Shown here piece after piece: positions 27,023-36,021 of a DNA stretch of 64,000 nt. The stretch is taken from the NCBI GenBank assembly GCA_964616465.1, contig CAZTTO010000012.1:1-64000 (forward strand). The letters run 5' to 3'. A program made the position numbers and the translations under genes. Position 1 is the first letter of the stretch. Every line of letters begins with the position of its first letter. This DNA is from JAFLBI01 sp964616465 (GTDB lineage: Bacteria; Bacteroidota; Bacteroidia; Chitinophagales; Chitinophagaceae). The notes below the pieces were generated by a model, which searched no databases, was not told the DNA's origin, and worked only from the letters and a program-made list of their open reading frames with translations.

Positions 27023-28345
27023 TTAATGAGCGTGTCTTTTTTTAATTCTTTGACGCTGTAAGGTTAGTAATAATCCAAAAAATCCTATTGCAAAGAAAAC
27101 AATCAGTGATAAAACTGAATGCTTCATATCGAGCAATTCATCGATGTATGCAAAGGTAAACATCCCAATAACGATGGCAATTTTCTCCGTTACATCATAA
27201 AAACTAAAGAATGAAGCGGTGTCTTTGGTAGCAGGCATGAGCTTACTATAGGTACTTCTACTCAAGGATTGAATTCCACCCATTACCAGTCCAACTGCAC
27301 AGGCAAGACCATAAAAGTGAAATTCTACATTTTTACCACTTTCCTTAACACCAGCAACATACCAAGCACTAATACAAAGGAATATCCAAAAAAGCACTAC
27401 GCCTAAAAGCACTTGAATGTTTCCAAACTTTTCAGAGAGGTTCGACATTAAGAAGGCGCCTGCAATAGCAACTATTTGAATGAGCACCACTGTAATGATT
27501 AGTTTATCAGCGGGCAACCCTAAAACACGATCCCCAAAAATTGTTGCTGCCAACATCACTGTTTGAACACCCATGCTGTAAAAAAAGAAGCTACCTAAGA
27601 AACTTCGCAAAACAGGAATTTCTTTGAGTTGGTGCCATACTTTTTTCAATTCTTTAAATCCATCTGTAAACACATTGTGTTGCTTTTTTACACTAGGGGT
27701 AGAAGGCGGCAAATTTCTAAAAGTGATTTGCGCAAAGCCAATCCACCAAATACCAACCAACAAAAAAGTGTACAATGGTCCGCTGGTGTCATCACCTTTT
27801 CCAGAAAAATACAAGACCAATCCAAATCCAACCATTTGCATAATCACGCTACCTATATAACCCATGGCATAACCTCTGGCGCTAATACGATCTCTATCTT
27901 CTGGAGCAGCAATTTCTGGTAAGTAGGAGTTATAAAATACCAAGCTTCCAATATAACCAATGGCTGCTAGCATAAAACAACCCAATCCAACCCACATATT
28001 AGGTTGTTCACCCCTAAAGAAAAATAATCCACTACAACCCAATCCGCCTAAATAGCAGAAGAACTGCATGAATTTTTTTTTGTTACCACGGCTATCAGAA
28101 ATGGCCGACAAAATGGGAAGAAGAATTGCAATCAGTAAATAAGAAAATCCGACCGTGTAATTATACAGTGCCGAATTTTTAAAAATTCTTCCAAGAAAAG
28201 GAACTGTATCTTCTCCGTAAGCCGATTTTGTAATGGCTGCATAATACACCGGAAAGAAAGTAGTTGTAATAACAAGGTTGTACACGCTGTTGGCCCAATC
28301 ATACATTGCCCAACTGCGAATGACTTTAGGGGATGCTGTAACCAT
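27023..28345 (-). CDS. MFS transporter, UMF1/Atg22-like family
   Basis: The 440-residue membrane protein has about 12 hydrophobic helices. The opening SWAMYDWANSVYNLVI and the SARGYAMGYIGSV segment are characteristic of the UMF1 (Atg22-like) branch of the major facilitator superfamily, whose eukaryotic members export amino acids from vacuoles. Bacterial substrates are not established. It is the first gene of a pair with the MBL hydrolase gene. uppP lies 44 bases upstream on the same strand. Confidence 0.88.
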   Translation of the reverse strand: MVTASPKVIRSWAMYDWANSVYNLVITTTFFPVYYAAITKSAYGEDTVPFLGRIFKNSALYNYTVGFSYLLIAILLPILSAISDSRGNKKKFMQFFCYLGGLGCSGLFFFRGEQPNMWVGLGCFMLAAIGYIGSLVFYNSYLPEIAAPEDRDRISARGYAMGYIGSVIMQMVGFGLVLYFSGKGDDTSGPLYTFLLVGIWWIGFAQITFRNLPPSTPSVKKQHNVFTDGFKELKKVWHQLKEIPVLRSFLGSFFFYSMGVQTVMLAATIFGDRVLGLPADKLIITVVLIQIVAIAGAFLMSNLSEKFGNIQVLLGVVLFWIFLCISAWYVAGVKESGKNVEFHFYGLACAVGLVMGGIQSLSRSTYSKLMPATKDTASFFSFYDVTEKIAIVIGMFTFAYIDELLDMKHSVLSLIVFFAIGFFGLLLTLQRQRIKKRHAH

Positions 28346-28389
28346 TGTGAGGGTTTAGTGCTTGAAGATAAGAGAAAACCCTTGAACTG

Positions 28390-29205
28390 TTATAAGGCAG
28401 GTTGATAACCAGTAGCGAGTAGTAACAATAAAATACCACCTACAATAATTCTATACCAGCCGAATAAAGCAAAGCCTCTTTTTTGCAAGAAGCCAATAAA
28501 AAATTTGATGGCTAGCATAGCTACAACAAAAGCAACTATATTTCCAATTAGTAAAACCTGCAGATTTGAAGTGTCCTGTAACACTTCTGGATGTTCTTTC
28601 CAGGTTTTTAAAAGCTTATAACCTGTTGCAGCGGCCATGGTTGGGACTGCTAAAAAGAATGAAAATTCAGCAGCTAAATTTCTGGTAAGTCCTTGTTGCA
28701 TACCTCCAATAATGCTGGCAGCAGAACGACTCACACCAGGTATCATGGCTAAACATTGCCAGAAACCAATTTTAAAACCTTTTGCCATTGGAAGATTCTC
28801 TTCAACATGAATCGAAGGATTTTTAAATAAGCGATCTATGAAAAGAAGAATAATGCCGCCTATAAGCAAACTGATTGCAACAGTGAGCGGACTTTCTAGA
28901 AGTGTATCAATATAATCATCTAAAAGAAACCCAAGTAATAAAGCAGGAACAACTGCAACAACAAGCTTTAAATAAAAGTTCCATCTATTGAGCGGGAAAA
29001 ACTTTTTTCTATACAAAACCAAAACCGATAAAATGGCGCCTAATTGAATAGCCACTGTATACAGTTTAATGAATGCGCCATCATTGCCACTAAGATCCAT
29101 TCCTAAGAGGTATTCAGTAATAATCATGTGTCCAGTAGAGGAAACCGGAAGAAACTCAGTTAATCCTTCTACAATAGCAATAATAACCGCTTCAAAAAGA
29201 CTCAT
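28390..29205 (-). CDS. uppP: Undecaprenyl-diphosphatase
   Basis: The 271-residue integral membrane phosphatase recycles undecaprenyl diphosphate to the lipid carrier used for peptidoglycan and other surface polymers, and gives bacitracin tolerance. Both active-site motifs are intact: EGLTEFLPVSSTGH at 13-26 and PGVSRSAASIIGG in the second half. The length is normal. The DUF3098 gene lies 26 bases upstream in the same direction, an arrangement that I recall as common in Bacteroidota next to ftsX and truB, neither of which is here. Confidence 0.95.
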   Translation of the reverse strand: MSLFEAVIIAIVEGLTEFLPVSSTGHMIITEYLLGMDLSGNDGAFIKLYTVAIQLGAILSVLVLYRKKFFPLNRWNFYLKLVVAVVPALLLGFLLDDYIDTLLESPLTVAISLLIGGIILLFIDRLFKNPSIHVEENLPMAKGFKIGFWQCLAMIPGVSRSAASIIGGMQQGLTRNLAAEFSFFLAVPTMAAATGYKLLKTWKEHPEVLQDTSNLQVLLIGNIVAFVVAMLAIKFFIGFLQKRGFALFGWYRIIVGGILLLLLATGYQPAL

Positions 29206-29231
29206 AATAAAAGATGGTAGTATAAAATTGG

Positions 29232-29462
29232 TTAAGCACCGGGCTTCTTGAAGATTGCGTAAATCTCAATAACCAATCCAGCTAAAATTAGAATGGGAGC
29301 TAATGTAATTCTGCGAAATCCATATACCAAACTCTCGTCGAACTGATTGGGATCGGGGTTCTTGCCACCACTCATGAGTATCATGCCCAATGCAATGACC
29401 ACAGCACCAATTAACATCCAACGGTAGTTGGCTTTTCCAAAGAGAGTTGTTTTTTCAGACAT
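29232..29462 (-). CDS. DUF3098 family small membrane protein
   Basis: The 76-residue protein has two membrane helices (about 14-32 and 51-69), with the SGGKNPDPNQFDESLVYGFR loop and a TLAPILILAGLVIEIYAI second helix typical of DUF3098. I start it at ATG 29462 (MSEKTTLFGK). The frame continues upstream to 29594, but that part overlaps purD and does not look like family sequence. The function is unknown. The neighbourhood with uppP hints at envelope biogenesis or division. Confidence 0.85.
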   Translation of the reverse strand: MSEKTTLFGKANYRWMLIGAVVIALGMILMSGGKNPDPNQFDESLVYGFRRITLAPILILAGLVIEIYAIFKKPGA

Positions 29463-29526
29463 ATACTTACTAATTGACTTGCAAAATAAGGGCTTTCTGC
29501 TAAATGTTGCCAATGCGCCTGTTAAA

Positions 29527-30807
29527 TCACTTGAATTCGTAACCAATATCTTTTCTATAAAAGATACCCTCAAAGCATATTTGGTTGAGTACACTCAGCG
29601 ACTCGGCAACTGCTTCCGACATACTATTTCCTTTTGAAGTAACTGCTAGCACCCTTCCTCCTGATGTAACTAATTCGCCAGCATCATTTGCTTGAATTCC
29701 AGCGAAAAACAAATGCTGGTTTGGGAATGACTGCTCTAAGCCTGCAATTTTTTTACCTTTTTCAAAGCTTCCTGGGTAACCACCACTCACTGCCATGACC
29801 GTTGCAAAATGTTCTGGGTAATAGGAAATGTTGGTTTGATGGATGGTTTGTGCGCCAACATGTCGACAGAGTTCAAGCAGGTCGTTCTGAAGTCGTGGCA
29901 TTACCACTTCTGTTTCTGGATCACCCATACGACAATTGTATTCAATTACATAAGGCTCACCATTGCAATTCATGAGTCCAACAAACAAGAAACCTCTATA
30001 ATCAATTCCTTCTTCCAGTAATCCTTTTACTGTTGGTTGAATCACTCTTTCTTCAACCTTTTTAATAAAAGCGGCGTCTGCAAAAGGAACCGGGCTCACA
30101 CATCCCATGCCACCAGTATTTAGGCCCGTGTCACCTTCACCAATTCTTTTATAATCTTTTGCATGTCCAATAACTTGGTAATGCCTCCCATCGAGTAATG
30201 CAAATACACTTAATTCAATACCTGTTAAAAAAGATTCAACCACCACTTTTGCTGATGCTTCACCAAATTGTTTTTCCAATAACATTTGTCGAAGTGTATT
30301 TTCCGCATCTTGGTGCGACTCGCAAATAATAACACCCTTACCTGCTGCTAGTCCATCTGCTTTTAAAACTACAGGCAGGCTATGATTCAGCACATAAGCG
30401 CGCGCTTCTTCCCATTGGTGCGCTTCAAAGCTTGCATACGATGCAGTTGGAATAGCATGTCTTTGCATAAATGCTTTGCTGAAATCTTTAGAGCCTTCTA
30501 ATTGTGCGCCTGTTTTATTCGGACCAATTACATTAATATGTTGAAGCGTTGGTTCCGATTGAATTGCATCTGCAATACCTTTTACCAATGGATCTTCTGG
30601 TCCTACAATAACCATATCAATTTGTAAATCTGCACACGCTTTGCAAATTGCTGGTATATCACTTGCAGCAATAGATAAGTTAGTACCGAGTTTGGCTGTA
30701 CCCGGATTGCCGGGCGCTATGTATAAAGAAGTGAGCAATTTACTTTGGCAAATTTTCCATGCCAGTGCATGTTCACGGCCGCCATTACCTAAAAGAAGAA
30801 TACGCAT
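29527..30807 (-). CDS. purD: Phosphoribosylamine-glycine ligase
   Basis: PurD (GAR synthetase) joins glycine to phosphoribosylamine, the second step of purine synthesis. The 426-residue protein opens with MRILLLGNGGREHALAWK and has the ATP-grasp features GPEDPLVKGIAD, VLKADGLAAGKGVI, NTGGMGCVSPVPF and EYNCRMGDPETEV. ATG at 30807 is chosen because it gives the conserved N-terminus. The 12 extra upstream residues of the longer frame are not conserved. It lies about 23 kb from purH, so the purine genes are dispersed. Confidence 0.95.
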   Translation of the reverse strand: MRILLLGNGGREHALAWKICQSKLLTSLYIAPGNPGTAKLGTNLSIAASDIPAICKACADLQIDMVIVGPEDPLVKGIADAIQSEPTLQHINVIGPNKTGAQLEGSKDFSKAFMQRHAIPTASYASFEAHQWEEARAYVLNHSLPVVLKADGLAAGKGVIICESHQDAENTLRQMLLEKQFGEASAKVVVESFLTGIELSVFALLDGRHYQVIGHAKDYKRIGEGDTGLNTGGMGCVSPVPFADAAFIKKVEERVIQPTVKGLLEEGIDYRGFLFVGLMNCNGEPYVIEYNCRMGDPETEVVMPRLQNDLLELCRHVGAQTIHQTNISYYPEHFATVMAVSGGYPGSFEKGKKIAGLEQSFPNQHLFFAGIQANDAGELVTSGGRVLAVTSKGNSMSEAVAESLSVLNQICFEGIFYRKDIGYEFK

Positions 30808-30957
30808 GGTTGTTGTTTCTTGTTGCGAAAGTAAATGATTCAAATAGATTGCAAGAGTCCTACAGGGTGGTTAATTTGAATTGTTTTTTCAAAAAAGTTC
30901 ATGACAAGCTTTATTTTTAGCCATCAAAAACTATCAACCACTCAAAAACGATTGATT

Positions 30958-32484
30958 ATGTCGCAAGCAGGAACCACTAAAAGTCATCCAGCGGGACTCT
31001 ATGTTTTATTCGCAACAGAGTTCTGGGAGCGTTTCAGTTACTATGGAATGCGTGCAATTTTTGTGTTGTTCATGACAGATAAACTGTTGTTCGATAAGGC
31101 TTATGCAGCTAATATTTATGGAAGCTACACTGGCTTAGTTTACCTAACACCTTTAATTGGTGGGTATGTGGCTGATAGATATTGGGGAAATAGAAAGTCA
31201 ATTTTTGCAGGCGGATTAATGATGGCAATTGGACAGTTTATTTTATTTGCGTGTGCATCCTTGCCCGCGGCTTCTGAAATGTCGCAAATATTGTTATGGA
31301 CTGGTTTGGCTTTTATCATTTTTGGAAATGGTTTCTTCAAACCCAATATATCCACTATGGTAGGTCAACTGTATGTTGAGTCTGATAACAGTAAGAAAGA
31401 TAGTGCCTATACCATTTTCTATATGGGAATTAATGCGGGTGCTTTTGTTGCTCCGTTGGTGTGTGGCTACTTAGGCGAGAATGTTGATTTTAAATGGGGC
31501 TTTTTAGCTGCTGGTGTTGGAATGTTGATCAGCTTAGTAATTTTCTATTTTACAAAAGATAAATATGTGGTGTCTCCTTTGGGAGAACAGTTGGGTGTTT
31601 TACCGAATAAACTGAAAGATGCTGCTCCTGCCGATGGACAAACTGGATTTAGTCAAACTCAAATTGCAGTTTTGGTATTATCTATTGTTGCAGCTATTGC
31701 ATTTATTTATAAAGTATTGGGTGTTGATTTTTGGGGATCTGCCATTTATGGTATGACATTATGTTTGCCTTTGTCGATTCTAACAGATAGATCTTTAACC
31801 TCAGTTGAGCGTGCAAGATTAGTAGTGGTGGTAATCATTATGATCTTTGTGGTATTCTTCTGGATGTGCTTTGAACAAGCTGGTGCATCACTCACTTTCT
31901 TTGCTAAAGAGCAAACAGACCGGACTGTGTTTGGATGGGAGATGCCAGCTAGTTATTTCCAAAGTTTTAACGCAGGATACATAGTTTTATTAGCACCTAT
32001 TTTTGCTGTGTTATGGAGTAAGTTGGCTAGTAAGGGTATTGAGCCTTCTGCACCTATGAAACAAGCAATGGGTTTAGGATTTTTAGCACTTGGTTTCTTA
32101 TTCATTTCTTTCGGAACCAATGCTGATCCAACTATTAAAGTGAGTATTCTTTGGTTATCTGGATTGTACTTCTTGCATACGGTGGGTGAACTATGTTTGA
32201 GTCCAATTGGATTGTCGATGGTGAATAAATTAGCACCGGGAAGATTTACCAGTTTAATGATGGGTATTTGGTTCATGGCTATTGCAACAGGGAATAAGCT
32301 TGCAGGAACCATGAGTGAATTATATCCAGATCCAGCGAAGACAGAGAAGCCTGTTTTCTTAGGAATTGAAATAAGTGATTTGCATACCTATTTTATGATC
32401 TTTGTAGGATTCTCTGGTGTCGCAGCTATTATCTTGTTCTTCCTTTCATTCAAGCTTCAGAAAATGATGCATGGTGTGAAGTAA
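30958..32484 (+). CDS. POT-family proton-dependent oligopeptide transporter
   Basis: The 508-residue inner-membrane transporter has about 12-14 helices. The N-terminus HPAGLYVLFATEFWERFSYY carries the ExxER-type motif (EFWERFSYYGMR) for proton coupling. FGNGFFKPNISTMVG and the DSAYTIFYMGINAGAFVAP segment are PTR2 signatures. Family members import di- and tripeptides with protons. I prefer the ATG at 30958 (MSQAGTTKSHPAG). An upstream ATG at 30901 adds 19 residues that look like leader. A strong terminator follows. Confidence 0.9.
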   Translation: MSQAGTTKSHPAGLYVLFATEFWERFSYYGMRAIFVLFMTDKLLFDKAYAANIYGSYTGLVYLTPLIGGYVADRYWGNRKSIFAGGLMMAIGQFILFACASLPAASEMSQILLWTGLAFIIFGNGFFKPNISTMVGQLYVESDNSKKDSAYTIFYMGINAGAFVAPLVCGYLGENVDFKWGFLAAGVGMLISLVIFYFTKDKYVVSPLGEQLGVLPNKLKDAAPADGQTGFSQTQIAVLVLSIVAAIAFIYKVLGVDFWGSAIYGMTLCLPLSILTDRSLTSVERARLVVVVIIMIFVVFFWMCFEQAGASLTFFAKEQTDRTVFGWEMPASYFQSFNAGYIVLLAPIFAVLWSKLASKGIEPSAPMKQAMGLGFLALGFLFISFGTNADPTIKVSILWLSGLYFLHTVGELCLSPIGLSMVNKLAPGRFTSLMMGIWFMAIATGNKLAGTMSELYPDPAKTEKPVFLGIEISDLHTYFMIFVGFSGVAAIILFFLSFKLQKMMHGVK

Positions 32485-32509
32485 GAAACAGTTGAAATAT
32501 TATCATACG

Positions 32510-32536
32510 ATGCGAATCACAGATGGTGGTTCGCAT
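32510..32536 (+). terminator. Intrinsic terminator of the POT transporter gene
   Basis: Eleven-base stem with one G-U pair (ATGCGAATCAC with GTGGTTCGCAT) and a 5-base loop. It is followed at once by eight T. It lies 25 bases after the transporter stop. Confidence 0.85.
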
Positions 32537-32554
32537 TTTTTTTGAGTGTTGAAA

Positions 32555-33463
32555 TTATTTAGTTTTTGTAAATATCCAGCCAAGTATAGGCACACTCATT
32601 GTAGTAAAAAGTGCGATGAAGTCATTGCTACAATAAGCGATTACAATGAATATGAATAACAAGTAAAAGGGATAAAGAAATGTCATTACAGCAAACAAAA
32701 TGCTATCTCGATGAATGACAGAAGCCCTTGTTCTTTTAAAAATGAAAACACATAGCCAGTAAAAAGGCAGGTGAATTATTTTACCCGGTAATCCAAGAAT
32801 TGCAAGAGTTGATTTTTTATTTTCAGATCTAGGAAGACCTGCTTGCATGGATAGCAATGCCTTCGACATATATTCATTCACTGTTTTTAGAAAGCGTGCA
32901 TCAGATGTTGAAGTAGGAATGTTCTGCTGATTAATTGGTTGGTGAACTGCAATACGAACACGCTTGCCAAAGTTGTAAAAAGAATTATAGTTTAACCAAA
33001 TTGGAATAATTTGAAGTGGTATCCCTTCACTCCATGCGTTTTGAATGATTCTAGCACCACCTTTTTTTAGAGGAAGCAAATCAGTTTGATGATCACTCAG
33101 TCCTTCTACAAAAATGAGGAGCAAACCATTTTTCTTTAATACATCTAATCCAGTTGCAAAAGATTGCTCGTTGTGTTTGAGTTGATGTACGCCATCTCGT
33201 ATGCGATAAATGGGTATTAAGTGAAGCGCATGTAGAAAATACCTGATCCATGCATGTTTAAAAACATCACTTCTTGCAAAAAAATGAACTGGCTGATCAA
33301 TATATGCTGCTAGTATAACTGCATCCAAAAAACTATTCGGATGATTAACGGCTAATAAAGCTGGCCCATTTGCGTTTTGCACATTCCAGCCAGACCAATC
33401 AATTGATTTGCAGAACAGGCGAAAGCCCCATCGTACCATCCATTTAACAACAATGTATAGCAT
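32555..33463 (-). CDS. PlsC-like lysophospholipid acyltransferase family protein
   Basis: The 302-residue membrane-associated protein carries the acyltransferase motif NHPNSFLD (NHx4D form), FFARSDVFKH with the second-block residues, and FVEGLSDHQ in place of the usual FPEGT block III. Two hydrophobic helices lie at the C-terminus. The family transfers acyl groups to lysophosphatidic acid or related acceptors. The Val-for-Pro change in block III makes the exact acceptor uncertain. It is downstream of acs on the same strand, but a terminator separates the two. Confidence 0.82.
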   Translation of the reverse strand: MLYIVVKWMVRWGFRLFCKSIDWSGWNVQNANGPALLAVNHPNSFLDAVILAAYIDQPVHFFARSDVFKHAWIRYFLHALHLIPIYRIRDGVHQLKHNEQSFATGLDVLKKNGLLLIFVEGLSDHQTDLLPLKKGGARIIQNAWSEGIPLQIIPIWLNYNSFYNFGKRVRIAVHQPINQQNIPTSTSDARFLKTVNEYMSKALLSMQAGLPRSENKKSTLAILGLPGKIIHLPFYWLCVFIFKRTRASVIHRDSILFAVMTFLYPFYLLFIFIVIAYCSNDFIALFTTMSVPILGWIFTKTK

Positions 33464-33503
33464 TTGTACAAAGGACTAAAGCTACAAGATTGTGGTTAAA
33501 AAA

Positions 33504-33524
33504 ACACCCGGATTAACCGGGTGT
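33504..33524 (-). terminator. Intrinsic terminator of acs
   Basis: Eight-base GC-rich stem (ACACCCGG with CCGGGTGT) with a 5-base loop. On the minus strand it is followed by seven T. It starts 6 bases after the acs stop. Confidence 0.85.
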
Positions 33525-33529
33525 GGGTA

Positions 33530-35461
33530 CTATACTAAGCGACCATTTTTAATTTCTTCTACCACATGCGGGTCTAGTAGAGTGGTAATATCACCTAAAT
33601 TTTCTGTTTCACCTTCAGCAATCTTGCGTAAGATTCTGCGCATAATTTTACCACTTCTAGTTTTAGGTAAACCTTGTACAAATTGAATTTTATCGGGTTT
33701 AGCAATAGGTCCAATCATACGTGTAACAGTTTGTAAAATATCCTGTCTTGTTAAGTTTTCATCGCCATGATTGCCTTGGTAAATGATATACGCATAAATT
33801 CCTTGTCCTTTGATGTCGTGCGGATAACCAACTACTGCACTTTCTACAACACCTGCGTGCATATTAATAGCGTTCTCTACTTCAGCTGTGCCTATTCTAT
33901 GTCCACTTACATTCAACACATCATCCACCCGACCAGTTATTCTAAAGTTTCCATTTGCATCTTTCAACGCACCATCGCCTGTAAAATATAAATGATCGTA
34001 GGTGGCAAAATAATTAGTGCGACATCTTTCGTGGTCGCCATAGGTTGTTCTTAAGATAGATGGCCAAGGGAATTTAATACAGAGGTTTCCTTTTTGGATA
34101 CCATCTTCATCAGATTCTGTAATTTCTTTTCCTTGTTCATCTACTAATATGGGTTGAACGCCAGGAAGTGGTAAAGTTGCCCAAGAGGCTTTTTCTGGGG
34201 TTACACCAGCCATATTCGATATAAGTATGCCACCTGTTTCTGTTTGCCACCAAGTATCTACAATTGGACAACGACCTTTTCCAATATGCTGGTGGTACCA
34301 ATGCCATGCTTCTTCATTGATGGGCTCGCCTACAGTTCCCAACACTTTTAAACTGCTTAGGTCGTGGTTTTGAATGGGTCCTAATCCAAATCCCATTAAA
34401 GAACGAATTGCAGTAGGCGCAGTATAAAGAATGTTTACTCTGTATTTATCTACAATGCTCCAAAATCTTCCTGCATCTGGAAATGTAGGTACGCCTTCAA
34501 AAATTAATGTGGTTGCACCAGCAGAAAGCGGACCATACAAAATATAGCTATGTCCAGTTATCCAGCCAATATCTGCCGTACAGAAATGAATATCGCCTCT
34601 TTGGTATTGAAATACATTTACAAAGCTGTAGTTAGTATACAGCATGTATCCTCCGCATGCATGCACCACGCCCTTCGGTTTTCCAGTAGATCCTGAAGTA
34701 TATAAAATGAATAAAGGATCTTCGGCAGACATTTCTTCGGCGGGGAAATCGTGTAAACCCAGGGTTTCTACTTTATGAATTTCATCGTCCCACCACAAAT
34801 CTCGGCCTTTGATCATAGATACCGGCGTTCTTGTGCGAGTACAAACAATTACTTTTTGAACGGTACGATTTCCAATAAGTGCATCATCTATTACAGATTT
34901 CAGCGGAATATCTTTTTGTCCTCTGTAAGCACCATCGCAAGTAATGATAAAGGTTGCTTGCGCATCATACAAACGATCGGCAATCGCCTGAGCGCTGAAG
35001 CCACCAAATATAACAGAATGTATAGCTCCAATACGAGCGCAAGCCAACACTGCTACCGCTAATTCGGGAATCATACCCATGTAGATGCAGACACGATCTC
35101 CCTTTTTTACTCCATTATTTTTTAATACATGTGCAAACTGGCATACTTTATCATACAGTTTACGGTAGGTTAAGATGCGGTGGTTGTCTTCAGGGTCGTT
35201 CGGTTCCCAAATAATTGCAGGCATATCGCCATGCTCTGCTAAATGGCGATCGAGGCAGTTTTCTGTAATATTGAGTGTAGCATTCTTGAACCATTCAATC
35301 TTAGGTTCTTCAAAATTCCAATTCAATACTTTGCCGTAGGGCGCTTTTTTCCATTTAAAATGGCTGGCAATATTTGCCCAGAATAGTTCAGGCTGTTCAA
35401 TACTAAGTCGATACGCTTCCTGATATTCCTCCATCGACTTGATTTGATAAGGATAAGACAT
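33530..35461 (-). CDS. acs: Acetyl-CoA synthetase
   Basis: The 643-residue AMP-forming enzyme activates acetate to acetyl-CoA through acetyl-AMP. It shows the P-loop YTSGSTGKPKGVVH, the acetate-pocket segment DTWWQTETGG, the TGDGALKDANGNFRITGR hinge and SGHRIGTAEVE. It also has PKTRSGKIMRR with Lys605, the site that is acetylated for control in other bacteria. The length is normal. It is divergent from the InsA-like gene, and a propionyl-CoA-synthetase-like paralogue with a receiver domain lies 9 kb away. A terminator follows. Confidence 0.96.
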   Translation of the reverse strand: MSYPYQIKSMEEYQEAYRLSIEQPELFWANIASHFKWKKAPYGKVLNWNFEEPKIEWFKNATLNITENCLDRHLAEHGDMPAIIWEPNDPEDNHRILTYRKLYDKVCQFAHVLKNNGVKKGDRVCIYMGMIPELAVAVLACARIGAIHSVIFGGFSAQAIADRLYDAQATFIITCDGAYRGQKDIPLKSVIDDALIGNRTVQKVIVCTRTRTPVSMIKGRDLWWDDEIHKVETLGLHDFPAEEMSAEDPLFILYTSGSTGKPKGVVHACGGYMLYTNYSFVNVFQYQRGDIHFCTADIGWITGHSYILYGPLSAGATTLIFEGVPTFPDAGRFWSIVDKYRVNILYTAPTAIRSLMGFGLGPIQNHDLSSLKVLGTVGEPINEEAWHWYHQHIGKGRCPIVDTWWQTETGGILISNMAGVTPEKASWATLPLPGVQPILVDEQGKEITESDEDGIQKGNLCIKFPWPSILRTTYGDHERCRTNYFATYDHLYFTGDGALKDANGNFRITGRVDDVLNVSGHRIGTAEVENAINMHAGVVESAVVGYPHDIKGQGIYAYIIYQGNHGDENLTRQDILQTVTRMIGPIAKPDKIQFVQGLPKTRSGKIMRRILRKIAEGETENLGDITTLLDPHVVEEIKNGRLV

Positions 35462-35494
35462 AGCAATCTGTTTTTTTGTTGTTTTAAGGCTGCA

Positions 35495-35522
35495 CTAAGA
35501 TAAAGCCATAAAGTGGAGCAAA
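35495..35522 (-). promoter_or_regulatory. Possible acs promoter
   Basis: On the minus strand a TTTG (35519-35522) is followed 16 bases later by TATCTTAG (35495-35502), an imperfect fit to the Bacteroidota TTTG-N19-TAnnTTTG pattern. The distance to the acs ATG is about 35 bases. The direct repeats at 35545-35580 would then sit just upstream of the -33 element. Confidence 0.3.
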
Positions 35523-35544
35523 TAGAGAATCGGGACTCTAAATT

Positions 35545-35580
35545 TGCTAAATTGGTATATAAATGCTAATTTGGTATATA
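35545..35580. repeat. Two 17-base direct repeats between acs and the InsA-like gene
   Basis: TGCTAAATTGGTATATA (35545-35561) is repeated as TGCTAATTTGGTATATA (35564-35580) with one mismatch and a period of 19 bases, about two helical turns. The pair sits in the 135-base gap between the divergent acs and the InsA-like gene, 16 bases before the latter's ATG. This is the geometry of an operator for a dimeric DNA-binding protein, and the adjacent gene encodes one. Binding is an inference. Confidence 0.55.
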
Positions 35581-35596
35581 TTAACTTTTTTCAACC

Positions 35597-36019
35597 ATGA
35601 AAATAGCCAATTGTCCACGCTGCAAGAGCGATCAAATTACCAAGAGTGGTATTGTAAAAGACAGGCAGCGATTTCTTTGTAAGTCTTGTCGCTACTACTT
35701 TTCAGTTGAAAAAGAGGGCAAATCAATAGACCCCTATTATGTTGTAAAGGCACTGCAATTGCATATTGAAGGGGTGACTTACAGAGAAATTGAAAGGATC
35801 TTGGGTGTGAGTCATGTTAGCGTGATGAATTGGGTAAAAAAATACAGAATCAAAGCACCTGAAAACTATGAATACAGGCCCACTTATAAGGTGTACACCC
35901 ATTTAGAGCTCATTACGTTCATGTCCAATCCACAGCAATTAAAAAATGCTGGCATGATGGTCACCGAGTTAGGCGACAAATACATGGTTATTAAATGGGA
36001 GCGATTACGATCTGCTTAG
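35597..36019 (+). CDS. IS1 InsA-like zinc-finger/HTH DNA-binding protein
   Basis: The 140-residue protein starts with a four-cysteine zinc ribbon (CPRCKSD and CKSCRYYFS, Cys at 5, 8, 27 and 30). A helix-turn-helix follows (about 55-85, YREIERILGVSHVSVMNWVKKY), the layout of the IS1 InsA protein and of transposase N-terminal domains. No catalytic DDE part (InsB) follows, and no terminal repeats bound it. The C-terminal 45 residues form a separate small domain. It is divergent from acs with paired repeats between, so a domesticated regulator of acs or of itself is the most economical reading. A transposon fragment is the alternative. Confidence 0.7.
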   Translation: MKIANCPRCKSDQITKSGIVKDRQRFLCKSCRYYFSVEKEGKSIDPYYVVKALQLHIEGVTYREIERILGVSHVSVMNWVKKYRIKAPENYEYRPTYKVYTHLELITFMSNPQQLKNAGMMVTELGDKYMVIKWERLRSA

Positions 36020-36021
36020 GT

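Noticed and set aside
35597..36019. A complete IS1-type insertion sequence.
   Set aside because: No InsB catalytic frame, no terminal inverted repeats and no target duplication are visible; neighbours are intact.
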